From contig DLBF01000126.1 in NCBI GenBank assembly GCA_002494215.1, forward strand, positions 1 through 8,587: a DNA stretch of 8,587 nt, written 5' to 3'. Each line of letters starts with the position of its first letter. The first letter of the stretch is position 1. Of this stretch, positions 1 to 7,453 are shown piece after piece. The notes beneath the pieces are model-generated. The model did not search any database, was not told the DNA's origin, and saw only the letters and a list, made by a program, of their open reading frames with translations. Both the position numbers and the translations under genes were made by a program. This DNA comes from Prevotellaceae bacterium UBA7028. Lineage in GTDB: Bacteria; Bacteroidota; Bacteroidia; Bacteroidales; Bacteroidaceae.

Positions 1-1899
1 GGTGCGGGCATTCATCTCGAAGTAGTCTTTCTCGGCCTCAGTCTTACCCCAGGCACGTGCATCACGAATCCAATCGTTGAGTGAAAACTCAGGACAGGTT
101 TTCAGAACCTCTACAAGTTGGTCACACATACCCAGGAACTCCTCGGATGCTGCAACCATTTCAGTTCTATCACCAGCTTTATAGGCATCAGCGAAACGCT
201 TCCTAACAGCCAGCGCTCTGTTACAGATGGACTGACGACGTGTATTGGCAAGGTCAAACTTCAGATAGTTGGATGTACCCTCGACCTTCTCTAAGATAGC
301 CAGTGCCTCATCCAGATTCTTGATGTCGTATCCTTTGCGGAGTTCTGTGGTCCAGTTCCACTCGCCTTCCAGACTGGGGTGAGCGTTGATAATGCCAGAT
401 GCACCGGTGCTGGTGTGTGTGGTGCATACGTTGTCCACCATTTTGTGCCAATATGCTCTATAAGTGGGATCTATGCGTCCTAGATGGCGGTCGGCAATAT
501 TATCAATATACTCATCGAATCCGATGCCCGTGTTCCATGCCTGGGAAAGCATAGCTTCGTAAACGGGTTCATTGACACCAAATCCTTCAAGGGTGGAACC
601 GATGCCAACAAACTCAGGACCACCTTCTGCCTTTGTACCGGCAATTAGTTTTGCGTTATGTTTGTAGTCACCTTCAATCTCGGTCATGCCACCGAAGTTA
701 CCCAGATAGCACCAGATGAATTTATGACCGTAGAAATGTTCTGTGAGTCGCCATATCTCGGTGTAGTCGCATTCGTAGTCGAGCATAATCATCTTACCTT
801 GGGGAACGGCTGTGAGGTAAGCCTTAATCCTCTCAGGTGTCCAAGCTTTTCGATTACTGATGAAAAGCCATGCCATCTGCATCCAAATGGCTTCGGGATC
901 AACGCTTGCCAGGGAAGCATAAACGCCGGCAGATATCTTAGCCAGTGAATCGGGTTCCCATGATGGGGGAGATACCTCGTTAAAGAGGTCAACACCATAG
1001 ATGTGATTGGTACCGTACATGCGGTTCTGCTCCTCCAGGAAGTCCTTCTGAATGCGGGCAAAGATAGGATCAGAGGGATTCAGGTAGGTGCAGCGATATT
1101 TCTCGTCGAAGTTACACCAACGGTTCACCTTAGAGGTTCTGATGCCCGGGACTGTCTTTTCCAAGTCGGCGGGGATGTGTCCTGCAAACGCAGGGAGCAC
1201 GGGAGTCATGTTCAGCTCGCGCTCGCGGCTTAGGATTTGCTTCTGTAATTCAGCCTGTCCGTCAATCCAACTTTGGGGCAGTGGTCCTTGCCAGCGGTCG
1301 ATATTTATCATACGTTGCCAAGGCAGATGGGCAGGTCCTGTAAAGTAGGCACGAATCTGCTCGTCGGTCATTCCGTACTTGCGCCATACCTTCTGCCAGA
1401 CAGCCTCTTGTCCGGTGATGGCTAATGGCATATTCACACCGTTCAGTGCCATCCAGTCAATGAAGCGTTCCCATTGCTGCCATTTCCACCAAGGCATAGT
1501 GTAACCGAAGGTACAATAGTTGAGGAAGAATCTGACGGGAACCTCCACTTTGCCTGATACCTTTTCTGGTACTTTGGGCATTGCCTTGGGTAACTCCACG
1601 GGGTTGTAATCGTACCAACTCACATTGGCGAGGCAATACTGCTGGATGTAGCGGTTCAGGCCAACTGCCATAGAGTTTGCGTTGTTTCCGCGGATCAGGA
1701 CCTTCTTGCCCTTTTGTTCCAGTTCATAGGAATCGGTTGGCGATTCATACTGTTCAAATACTACGGCTTTGGCTTTTCCGCCCATCACTCTGCGTGCCAA
1801 TGCTTCGGCAGCGCGCTCGTCGGCTGTCTTAAACGACATCATGGCCAGCGAGACAACCAGAAGCAGGACTGGTTTAAAAATCTGTTTGTGAATTTTCAT
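1..1899 (-). CDS. Exported alpha-N-acetylglucosaminidase, GH89 (NAGLU family), C-terminus cut by window edge
   Basis: This enzyme removes terminal alpha-linked N-acetylglucosamine, in gut bacteria typically from mucin-type glycans or heparan-type chains. The frame is open for 633 codons from ATG at 1899 to the window edge. Residues 1-26 look like a signal peptide (basic start, then VLLLVVSLAMMSF); the cleavage site is not obvious and there is no lipobox Cys. An N-terminal NAGLU domain spans about 28-110, the catalytic barrel about 122-450, and the helical C-terminal domain starts after about 460. Residues 149-171 (including WMALNGVNMPLAITGQEAVW) closely match human NAGLU. Two acids fit the catalytic pair: E308 in YGVDLFNE and E438 in GSTLEGFG, each offset by eight from human E316 and E446. 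Family proteins are usually about 700-740 residues, so roughly 100 are missing. It starts 42 bp after the ThiD-like gene and may share its transcript. The true substrate cannot be read from sequence. Confidence 0.95.
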   Translation of the reverse strand, partial: MKIHKQIFKPVLLLVVSLAMMSFKTADERAAEALARRVMGGKAKAVVFEQYESPTDSYELEQKGKKVLIRGNNANSMAVGLNRYIQQYCLANVSWYDYNPVELPKAMPKVPEKVSGKVEVPVRFFLNYCTFGYTMPWWKWQQWERFIDWMALNGVNMPLAITGQEAVWQKVWRKYGMTDEQIRAYFTGPAHLPWQRMINIDRWQGPLPQSWIDGQAELQKQILSRERELNMTPVLPAFAGHIPADLEKTVPGIRTSKVNRWCNFDEKYRCTYLNPSDPIFARIQKDFLEEQNRMYGTNHIYGVDLFNEVSPPSWEPDSLAKISAGVYASLASVDPEAIWMQMAWLFISNRKAWTPERIKAYLTAVPQGKMIMLDYECDYTEIWRLTEHFYGHKFIWCYLGNFGGMTEIEGDYKHNAKLIAGTKAEGGPEFVGIGSTLEGFGVNEPVYEAMLSQAWNTGIGFDEYIDNIADRHLGRIDPTYRAYWHKMVDNVCTTHTSTGASGIINAHPSLEGEWNWTTELRKGYDIKNLDEALAILEKVEGTSNYLKFDLANTRRQSICNRALAVRKRFADAYKAGDRTEMVAASEEFLGMCDQLVEVLKTCPEFSLNDWIRDARAWGKTEAEKDYFEMNART

Positions 1900-1912
1900 A
1901 ATTTTTTTTTGG
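1900..1912 (-). promoter_or_regulatory. A-rich translation leader of the GH89 gene
   Basis: Read on the minus strand, the bases just before the GH89 ATG are a run of nine A followed by ATT. There is no purine-rich Shine-Dalgarno motif. A-rich, SD-less leaders are usual for well translated Bacteroidetes genes, so this run probably acts as the ribosome-loading region and supports the ATG at 1899. No TAnnTTTG promoter motif is visible in the 42-bp gap, which favours read-through from the gene upstream. A homopolymer of nine is also a candidate slippage site, though it lies outside the coding frame. Confidence 0.4.
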
Positions 1913-1941
1913 TTGAACAAGATTTTGGTGATTTATTCTGT

Positions 1942-2724
1942 TTATTCTTCTTGTTTCGGGCCTACACTGATGTAGTATCTTGGTCCGGCTAAGAAGTAGT
2001 TCATATATGCCTCGGCGCGTTCGACGGCTGTCTGCAGATCCTCTCCTTTCGCCAGATTGGTGGCGATGGCCGAAGCCAGTGTGTCGCCAGTACCGTTACG
2101 ATCCGTAAGCTCCAGTTTCTTTTTGGGGTGGGGTGTAACGGTGCCAGCAGTCCGGTCGTAGAGATAATCCACCAGATACTTGCCTTCGTCCACACTCTTC
2201 ACGATAACCGAGCATCCCCAGTGGCTTAGCCATCGAAGGTCGGCTTCTATGTCCTGCATCTTATGGCCTAAGAGAAATTCCGCTTCGTGAATATTGGGTG
2301 TTATGATGGTAGCTAACGGGAAGAGATTGTCCTTGTAAGCTTGAATGGCTTCGTCGCTTACCAACTGCTCTCCGGCAAAGTTTACGATGACAGGGTCTAT
2401 AAGGATAGGCTGTTGGTTGTATTTCCTGAGTACGCCAGCTACACCATTTATGATTTCTGCGCTGGGTAACACACCAGTCTTAATACAATCGGCTCCTACT
2501 GTACTGAGGAATGACTCTGCCTGTGATACAATCAGGTCTGTTGGCAGGTGGTGAATACCTTTAATACGGTTCACATCCTCGTCAACAATACATGTAAGGG
2601 CGGCTGCGGCCCAACCGCCGCATCGTGTTATGGCCTTGATGTCGGCCTGTACGCCAGCGCTTCCCAAAGGTTCGCTACCAGCAATAAGAAATACTTTTCC
2701 TGTATTATTGGGTTCTGTTATCAT
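1942..2724 (-). CDS. thiD: ThiD-like kinase (hydroxymethylpyrimidine/phosphomethylpyrimidine kinase family), divergent
   Basis: A 260-residue cytoplasmic ribokinase-fold kinase, the usual ThiD length. ThiD phosphorylates hydroxymethylpyrimidine and its monophosphate in thiamine synthesis; close relatives act on pyridoxal. Family marks seen: IAGSEPLGSAGVQADIK (14-30) for the substrate loop, DP at 110-111, ITPNIHEAE (141-149), and the anion-hole segment NGTGDTLASAIATNLAKG (210-227). Two points are atypical. The usual GTGC is GTGD, placing D214 where ThiD has Cys, and the KGGH motif is replaced by VKSVDEG (175-181). The start is supported by an in-frame TAA shortly upstream and an AGAAAGA stretch just before the ATG. 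It lies 62 bp after the symporter gene and 42 bp before GH89, all on one strand. No other thiamine gene is in view, so the substrate is uncertain: thiamine pyrimidine is likeliest, vitamin B6 or another small alcohol possible. Confidence 0.8.
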   Translation of the reverse strand: MITEPNNTGKVFLIAGSEPLGSAGVQADIKAITRCGGWAAAALTCIVDEDVNRIKGIHHLPTDLIVSQAESFLSTVGADCIKTGVLPSAEIINGVAGVLRKYNQQPILIDPVIVNFAGEQLVSDEAIQAYKDNLFPLATIITPNIHEAEFLLGHKMQDIEADLRWLSHWGCSVIVKSVDEGKYLVDYLYDRTAGTVTPHPKKKLELTDRNGTGDTLASAIATNLAKGEDLQTAVERAEAYMNYFLAGPRYYISVGPKQEE

Positions 2725-2762
2725 TCTTTCTATATCTGATTATTCTGGCTATTTTGGTTGTT

Positions 2763-2783
2763 CTAATCCCTAATCTCTAATTC
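2763..2783. repeat. Three tandem 7-bp units (CTAATCY-type)
   Basis: On the plus strand the units are ctaatcc (2763-2769), ctaatct (2770-2776) and ctaattc (2777-2783). They sit in the 62-bp gap between the symporter and the ThiD-like gene and end three bases short of the symporter stop codon at 2787. The unit length matches the large repeat mosaic at 4173-4468, though the unit sequence differs. The tract is short enough to be partly chance; its link to the mosaic is inference from shared period and placement. Confidence 0.6.
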
Positions 2784-2786
2784 CAC

Positions 2787-4166
2787 TTACTCCCACGCTT
2801 CAATATCGGCATCAGGGAATAAGTTTTTGTGGAATACGGGTTCCTGTGTTCCCTTCCGGCGTTGTTCCTTATAGTCTTGCAAAAGTCGGAAGCCATAACG
2901 GCTCAGCAGGCAGACTGCAATGAGGTTGAGAATTGTCATCAGTGCCATGGCAAAATCAACAATGCCCCATGCTTGTTGCAATGTCATTAGACCGCCCATT
3001 AGAATTACGACTCCGCTCAGTAGGCGGAACACTGTAATGGCCCATGATTTCTTTGTAATATAGCGGACGTTAGTCTCGCCATAGAAATAGTTGGCGATAA
3101 TGGTGCTATAGGCGAAAAGGAAGATAGCAGACATCAGGAACCAACCGCCAAATCTTCCCAGATGATGTTCCATGGCATGACCGGTAAGGATGATACCGTC
3201 ATCGCCAGCATTGTAGAGCCCACTCAGCAGGATGATGAAAGCGGTACAGGTACAGATAACAAGCGTGTCGGTGAATACACCGAGGCTTTGCAGTAATCCT
3301 TGCTGGACGGGATGTGGAATAGTGGCTGTGGCGGCGGCATTAGGTGCACTACCTTCACCAGCCTCGTTACTGAATAGTCCTCGCTTCACGCCTTGCATAA
3401 TGGCCATACCAACGGCACCACCGGCAGCTTGTTCCCATCCGAATGCACTGCGGACGATGAGGCTAAGCATGGCGGGAATCTCCGTAATATTAACGATGAG
3501 TATGTACAGTGCCAATAAGATGTACCCTAATGCCATAACGGGTACAACCACAGCACAGAAATGGGCAATGCGTTGGATACCGCCGAAGATGATGATAAGC
3601 GTCATCAAAGCCAGTCCGATGCCAACGTATGATGTAGGTATCTTGAAGGTGCTACCGATAGCATCGCACAAGGTGTTGCTCTGTATAATCTGGTTGGCCA
3701 ATCCGAAACCGTAGATGATGAAGATGGCAAAGAGAATACCCATCCATGGCTTCTTCAGACCATATTTCATATAGTAGGCTGGTCCTCCGTAGAAACTATC
3801 CTCGCCTTTGCGCTTAAAGAGCTGGGCAAGGGTGGCTTCCATAAAGGCTGTTGATGCTCCGAGTAGGGCCATCACCCACATCCAGAATACTGCTCCTGGT
3901 CCGCCTACGAAAATGGCACTCGCTACGCCTGCCAAGTTTCCTGTGCCAACTCTTGAAGAAAGACTGATGGCAAAGGCTTGGAAAGAGGATACTTTTTTCC
4001 CTGTAGATGTGGATTCGGTGGGTGTACACAGGTTGCGGAGCATCGTTGGCAGCATTGTGAACTGCACGGCCCGCAGATTCCAAGTAAAGTATAGGGCACA
4101 ACCCACAAGCATGGTTATCACCACGTAGGTCCAAAGCCAATCGCTTATAATGTCGAAGAACTCCAT
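2787..4166 (-). CDS. Sodium:alanine/glycine symporter, AGCS family
   Basis: A 459-residue inner-membrane transporter that takes up alanine or glycine with sodium. Many hydrophobic segments run through the protein, consistent with the roughly 10-12 helices of the LeuT-like fold. The family signature is matched fully at 88-103 (GGPGAVFWMWVMALLG), preceded by SLSSRVGTGNLAGVA (68-82). The other hallmark, GLFSNEAGEGSAPNAAATA, lies at 263-281. The length is normal for the family and the ends look intact. The C-terminal tail (about 424-459) is hydrophilic and probably cytoplasmic. ATG at 4166 gives an N-terminus typical of the family. The upstream 300 bp are almost entirely short tandem repeats, in which I see no clear TAnnTTTG promoter. 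The gene is followed at 62 bp by the ThiD-like kinase on the same strand. Which amino acid it carries cannot be told from sequence. Confidence 0.95.
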   Translation of the reverse strand: MEFFDIISDWLWTYVVITMLVGCALYFTWNLRAVQFTMLPTMLRNLCTPTESTSTGKKVSSFQAFAISLSSRVGTGNLAGVASAIFVGGPGAVFWMWVMALLGASTAFMEATLAQLFKRKGEDSFYGGPAYYMKYGLKKPWMGILFAIFIIYGFGLANQIIQSNTLCDAIGSTFKIPTSYVGIGLALMTLIIIFGGIQRIAHFCAVVVPVMALGYILLALYILIVNITEIPAMLSLIVRSAFGWEQAAGGAVGMAIMQGVKRGLFSNEAGEGSAPNAAATATIPHPVQQGLLQSLGVFTDTLVICTCTAFIILLSGLYNAGDDGIILTGHAMEHHLGRFGGWFLMSAIFLFAYSTIIANYFYGETNVRYITKKSWAITVFRLLSGVVILMGGLMTLQQAWGIVDFAMALMTILNLIAVCLLSRYGFRLLQDYKEQRRKGTQEPVFHKNLFPDADIEAWE

Positions 4167-4172
4167 AGTTTT

Positions 4173-4468
4173 AATTCATAATTCACAATTCATAATTGAA
4201 TTTGAGTTTATGAGTTTATAAGTTTTTGAGTTGGTTTACTGTTTACCTTTTTTAATTAAAAATTAAGAGAGAAGAATTAAGAATTAGACTTTAGACTCTA
4301 GACTTTAGACCTTAGTCTTTAACTTGAAACCTGAAACCTGAAACTTAAAACTATCTATCATCTATCATCTCTCATCTATCATCTAGTTTTCCGTTTATCG
4401 GTTATCGAACACAGCGGTAGCAAATTCTTCACTCTTCATTCTTCACTCTTCACTCTTCACTCTTCACT
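4173..4468. repeat. Mosaic of different tandem heptamer repeats filling the intergenic gap
   Basis: The gap between the symporter start and the stop of the 985-residue gene contains no gene and is almost wholly short degenerate tandem repeats. Plus-strand units, in order: aattcat x4 (4173-4200); gagtttat, an 8-bp unit, x4 degenerate (4204-4235); gtttact x2 (4234-4247); aattaag x5 with one divergent copy (4254-4288); gacttta x5 (4287-4321); cctgaaa x4 (4323-4350); tcatcta x5 (4351-4385); gtttatc x2 (4393-4406); cttcact x6 (4427-4468). All but one have a period of exactly seven. Only about 4407-4426 is non-repetitive. Heptameric tandem repeats are well known in filamentous cyanobacteria; the same idea in a Bacteroidales setting, with many different units side by side, suggests repeated slippage-driven expansion. 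Any role as spacer, terminator or upstream regulator of the symporter is unproven. Confidence 0.85.
4427..4468. repeat. Six-copy 7-bp repeat abutting a stop codon
   Basis: This is the cleanest tract of the mosaic: six units of cttcact on the plus strand (agtgaag on the minus), five identical and one (4434-4440) with a single change. The last unit shares its final base with the TAA stop codon of the 985-residue gene at 4468-4470. Expansion or contraction would therefore leave the protein intact but change the start of its 3' untranslated region. Confidence 0.85.
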
Positions 4469-7425
4469 TAATTCATTACTACCGCTTCTTTCTTGAAACC
4501 ATCTACTTTGATTGTCAGCGGCTGGGCGAAACGGACGTGTCGCACGTGTTTTGTCTCCTGTACGGCAGGCAGTTGGTTCAGTACCTCCTGACGGTAAATG
4601 CCATCACCCCGAAAGGCATCTATGGTAAGATAGCATACGCCCAGGGAAGTCAGGTTCTGGAAGAAGTGCGTACCTTGGCTGGGGTCAACCTGATAGTTGT
4701 CAAGTCCAGCCTCGACAATGATTTGAGAGGCACTGATGTGGGGCCATTTAACGGGAATGCCCAACCATGGGTCGCTGCTTCCCCAGCGTCCAGGGCCGAT
4801 AAGGACATAAGAGGCAGCTCCATCGGGTGTGTTTGAGGCAGGCTGCAGGAAGTATCGGTTTATCTTCTCTATCTCGTCGGCAATCTCGTAATTCATGCTG
4901 GGGGTATATCCATCGGTCTTTACGTACACTACATCCTTTATTTCCGTAAATATTCCCTGCCCGATGGCATTGTGCGAACGTAGCAGGCACTGCTCGTCGG
5001 GGATTTTGGTAATATCCTCGTTCAGCTCCATGCGGTTGTCCACCATGGGGCGTATCTGCAACATATAGAACTCACCTGTCTTGTCGGCATGCAGATTCAC
5101 GGCAAATTCTATTTCCACGGGACGTTTCATCTCGTCCTGGCCATACTTCAGTACCTTCTGCATTAGCTCTGGCAGCGGGAATACATCATGTTTCAGCACT
5201 CCGGCAAAGGAGACAATCTTGCGGTTCTTGCCTTCGTAGTAGCCGTCGTATATGCATTGGTCGTATGGGTCGAACGTGGAGGATATCCACTGCAGGGTGC
5301 CGTCTTGTTCGGCATCGCGCACGGCAACCTTAACCAGATTGAATCCATCGTCCACCTTAAACTCCTTGTCTCCTTCCTCTTCTTTGGTTCTAAGGGCCAG
5401 GAAGTGGGTTTGCGTATCACGCAGTGCCAACTCCATCTCGCTCATCTGTAATACCTGATGGGGATGGTGGGGACATACGCGTAGGCTTACGCCGCCATCA
5501 ACAATGTATTTTCCCAGTCCCATAGCCAGCGATACTGTTCCTTCCTCAGCTTTTTCGTCACCGATGGGGTAGTAGTTGATGCTGCGTGCTACGCCGCTGA
5601 TAACAGGGTAGAAACGGTCGCCATGCTGTTCCCCTACCACTTCTTGCAGGATTACAGCCATTTTCTCTTGGTCGATTACATTGCTGGTTGCTGTCATGTA
5701 ATCTTTGCTTCCCTGATAGAAGACACTGGCATAGACAGCCTTTATGGCACCTGCCAGCATAGAGAGACGTTCGTATTTATCTGCGCTGTATGGAATCATA
5801 TACGTAGAGTAAACACCTGCAAAAGGTTGGTAATGCGAGTCTTCTAGCAAGCTGCTGCTTCGTATAGCGATTGGTGTGCTGACTACTGAGAGGAAGGCCT
5901 CCAAGTCACCCAGCAGTCGCATAGGCAGACGTGCACGGAGGAAGTGCTGTAGGATGGTGTCGTCTGGGAGGTCGCTCAAGGCTATCTGATAGAGCTCGTT
6001 TGTATCCATGAACTCATCGAAGATGTCGGTGCAGAGTACAACAGTCTTGGGAATGCGCACCTGAGCACCCTGATATTCGTTGAGGTCGGTATGGCGCATG
6101 AGGATATGGTCTATAAAGGCCAGACCACGTCCCTTGCCACCCAGACTACCGTCTCCGATTCGGGCAAAGTTTGAATATTGGTCGAACCTCTCGCGTTGGA
6201 ATACAGCCACAACGCCTTGGTTCTTCATCCTTCGATATGCCACAATGGCATCCAGAATAATCTGGCGGTGTGCATCTACGTCCTGCAGGTTATCCCATGT
6301 GATATTCTTCAGGAACTCTGAAATGGGGAAGAGGGCTCTACTGGCCAGCCAGCGGCTGACGTTGTTGTGGCTGATGTGGTAAAGCAAGCTTCGCGAAGGA
6401 ACCGTCATGATGTTGTCTTGAAGGTCCTTCAGGTTGTGTATGCGTACCACCTCCTCCATTGTATCGGGATTTCGGAATACAAAGTCTCCAAAGCCGAAGA
6501 AGCGCTGCACAAGATTGCGCAGATCTACGGCCATCTTTTTGGAGTTCTTGTCAATGAAACGTGCGCTGCATCGGTCTGCCAACTCAGCCTTTTCTGACTC
6601 GGACGAGTTCATGATAAGGGGAATGTAGGGGTCGTTGGCACGAATGGCGCTTAGCAACTTGAATCCAGCATCCTCATCTTTCTCCTCGTCTGGTTTCATG
6701 GGGAAACGACAGTCGCTGATAACTCCTAATGTATTGTTGGCAAAGCGACTGTACAGTTGCCATGCTTCTTCATAGTTACGGGCCAAAACAATCTTTGGAC
6801 GTCCTCGCATACGTAGTGTCTCCAAGCTGGTGTTCAGCGCCTCGGTAGCAAACTCCAGGCTCTGTTGGAGCACGAAGTTGTAAAGGCTTGGCAGAATGCT
6901 ACTGTAGAATCGTATGCTGTCTTCTACCACCAGAATCATCTGCACACCGGCACTGCGAATGTCGTGCTCCAGATTCATGCGGTCCTCCATCAGTTTAATG
7001 ATGGACAACAACAGTTCCGTATTACCCAGCCAGCAGAATACGTACTCAAAGACGGAAAGGTCCTCGTTTTGCATTCGCTTGGTAATACCATGACTGAAAG
7101 GGGTGAGCACCACAATGGGTATTGAGGCGTAGATCTGTTTTATGGAGCGTGCAATGTCAAAGACGCTATTATCTTCGGCGGCAGGCATACATATAACAAG
7201 GTCTATATTGCCGCCTGCCATCTGCCTCTCTGCCTCGTCCTTGCTGGCTACCTGGATGAATCGGGGAGGGAAGCGCAGTCCCAGACGTGCATATTCCGAG
7301 AAGATCTTTTCGTCAACGCGTCCGTCGTCTTCCAGCATGAAGGCGTCATACGGATTTGCTATTAACAGCACGTTGCAGATGCGGTTCAGCATCAAGTCAA
7401 CAAACGAGGTATCTTTCAGTTGCAT
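4468..7425 (-). CDS. Receiver-receiver-PPDK_N fusion protein (PEP/pyruvate-binding-domain protein), function unknown
   Basis: A 985-residue soluble protein with no signal or membrane segment. Residues 17-150 resemble a response-regulator receiver, but the phospho-Asp position is M80 (DLVICMP) and the expected Lys near 131 is missing. Residues 163-308 form a second receiver with a long insert after its first helix; it keeps E168/D169, D238 (GVISDCRFP), S274/S275 and K293, so it could be phosphorylated. A helical linker follows. About 415-800 is a PEP-synthase/PPDK-type ATP-grasp domain: GDGSLGGKGRGLAF (424-437), IAIRSSSLLEDS (519-530) with FAGVYSTY, GLGKYIVDGGVSLR (636-649), EIEFAV (771-776) and LQIRPM (789-794). 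Residues 811-985 are unrecognised, with GPGRWGSSDPWLGIP (877-891) and PSQGTHFFQNLTS (915-927). The phosphohistidine swivel domain and PEP barrel are absent, so it is not a working PEP synthase. It has its own promoter and no same-transcript partner in view. I infer an ATP-dependent signalling or phosphotransfer role. Confidence 0.9.
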   Translation of the reverse strand: MQLKDTSFVDLMLNRICNVLLIANPYDAFMLEDDGRVDEKIFSEYARLGLRFPPRFIQVASKDEAERQMAGGNIDLVICMPAAEDNSVFDIARSIKQIYASIPIVVLTPFSHGITKRMQNEDLSVFEYVFCWLGNTELLLSIIKLMEDRMNLEHDIRSAGVQMILVVEDSIRFYSSILPSLYNFVLQQSLEFATEALNTSLETLRMRGRPKIVLARNYEEAWQLYSRFANNTLGVISDCRFPMKPDEEKDEDAGFKLLSAIRANDPYIPLIMNSSESEKAELADRCSARFIDKNSKKMAVDLRNLVQRFFGFGDFVFRNPDTMEEVVRIHNLKDLQDNIMTVPSRSLLYHISHNNVSRWLASRALFPISEFLKNITWDNLQDVDAHRQIILDAIVAYRRMKNQGVVAVFQRERFDQYSNFARIGDGSLGGKGRGLAFIDHILMRHTDLNEYQGAQVRIPKTVVLCTDIFDEFMDTNELYQIALSDLPDDTILQHFLRARLPMRLLGDLEAFLSVVSTPIAIRSSSLLEDSHYQPFAGVYSTYMIPYSADKYERLSMLAGAIKAVYASVFYQGSKDYMTATSNVIDQEKMAVILQEVVGEQHGDRFYPVISGVARSINYYPIGDEKAEEGTVSLAMGLGKYIVDGGVSLRVCPHHPHQVLQMSEMELALRDTQTHFLALRTKEEEGDKEFKVDDGFNLVKVAVRDAEQDGTLQWISSTFDPYDQCIYDGYYEGKNRKIVSFAGVLKHDVFPLPELMQKVLKYGQDEMKRPVEIEFAVNLHADKTGEFYMLQIRPMVDNRMELNEDITKIPDEQCLLRSHNAIGQGIFTEIKDVVYVKTDGYTPSMNYEIADEIEKINRYFLQPASNTPDGAASYVLIGPGRWGSSDPWLGIPVKWPHISASQIIVEAGLDNYQVDPSQGTHFFQNLTSLGVCYLTIDAFRGDGIYRQEVLNQLPAVQETKHVRHVRFAQPLTIKVDGFKKEAVVMN

Positions 7426-7444
7426 TTCTCTATTATTTTGCCTG

Positions 7445-7452
7445 CAAATTTA
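7445..7452 (-). promoter_or_regulatory. Bacteroidetes-type -7 promoter element (TAnnTTTG) for the 985-residue gene
   Basis: The minus strand reads TAAATTTG here, a full match to the TAnnTTTG element used by the Bacteroidetes primary sigma factor. It lies 19 bases before the ATG at 7425, so with the usual 5-7-base offset the untranslated leader would be only about a dozen bases. No TTTG-type -33 element is evident; the upstream sequence is a run of TTTTTC-like repeats. The placement after the gdhA terminator makes a real promoter likely. Confidence 0.6.
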
Positions 7453-7453
7453 C

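Noticed and set aside
658..1233. Several plus- and minus-strand open frames inside the GH89 region
   Set aside because: The minus-strand GH89 frame is continuous here and carries catalytic residue E308; the other frames are chance openings.
3232..3714. 160-codon plus-strand open frame opposite the symporter gene
   Set aside because: It lies wholly antisense to a strongly conserved AGCS gene, its product is low-complexity with no recognisable motif, and it lacks a plausible leader. It is a shadow of the real reading frame.
3808..4140. Overlapping open frames of about 106-108 codons on both strands inside the symporter 5' part
   Set aside because: Both are out of frame with, or antisense to, the conserved family residues at this place; the products resemble nothing and no promoter serves them.
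4173..4468. Possible CRISPR array or origin of replication in the repeat-rich gap
   Set aside because: Units are 7-8 bp and tandem without spacers, unlike CRISPR repeats of about 25-45 bp. No DnaA-box cluster or replication gene is present.
4413..4486. 8-bp inverted repeat (agcggtag / ctaccgct) around the stop codon of the 985-residue gene, considered as a terminator
   Set aside because: The loop is nearly 60 bases, there is no T-run, and an 8-bp match over this distance is not rare by chance.
4468..7425. Annotation as a functional phosphoenolpyruvate synthase or PPDK
   Set aside because: Only the ATP-grasp part is present; the phosphohistidine motif and the PEP/pyruvate barrel are not found in the 985 residues.
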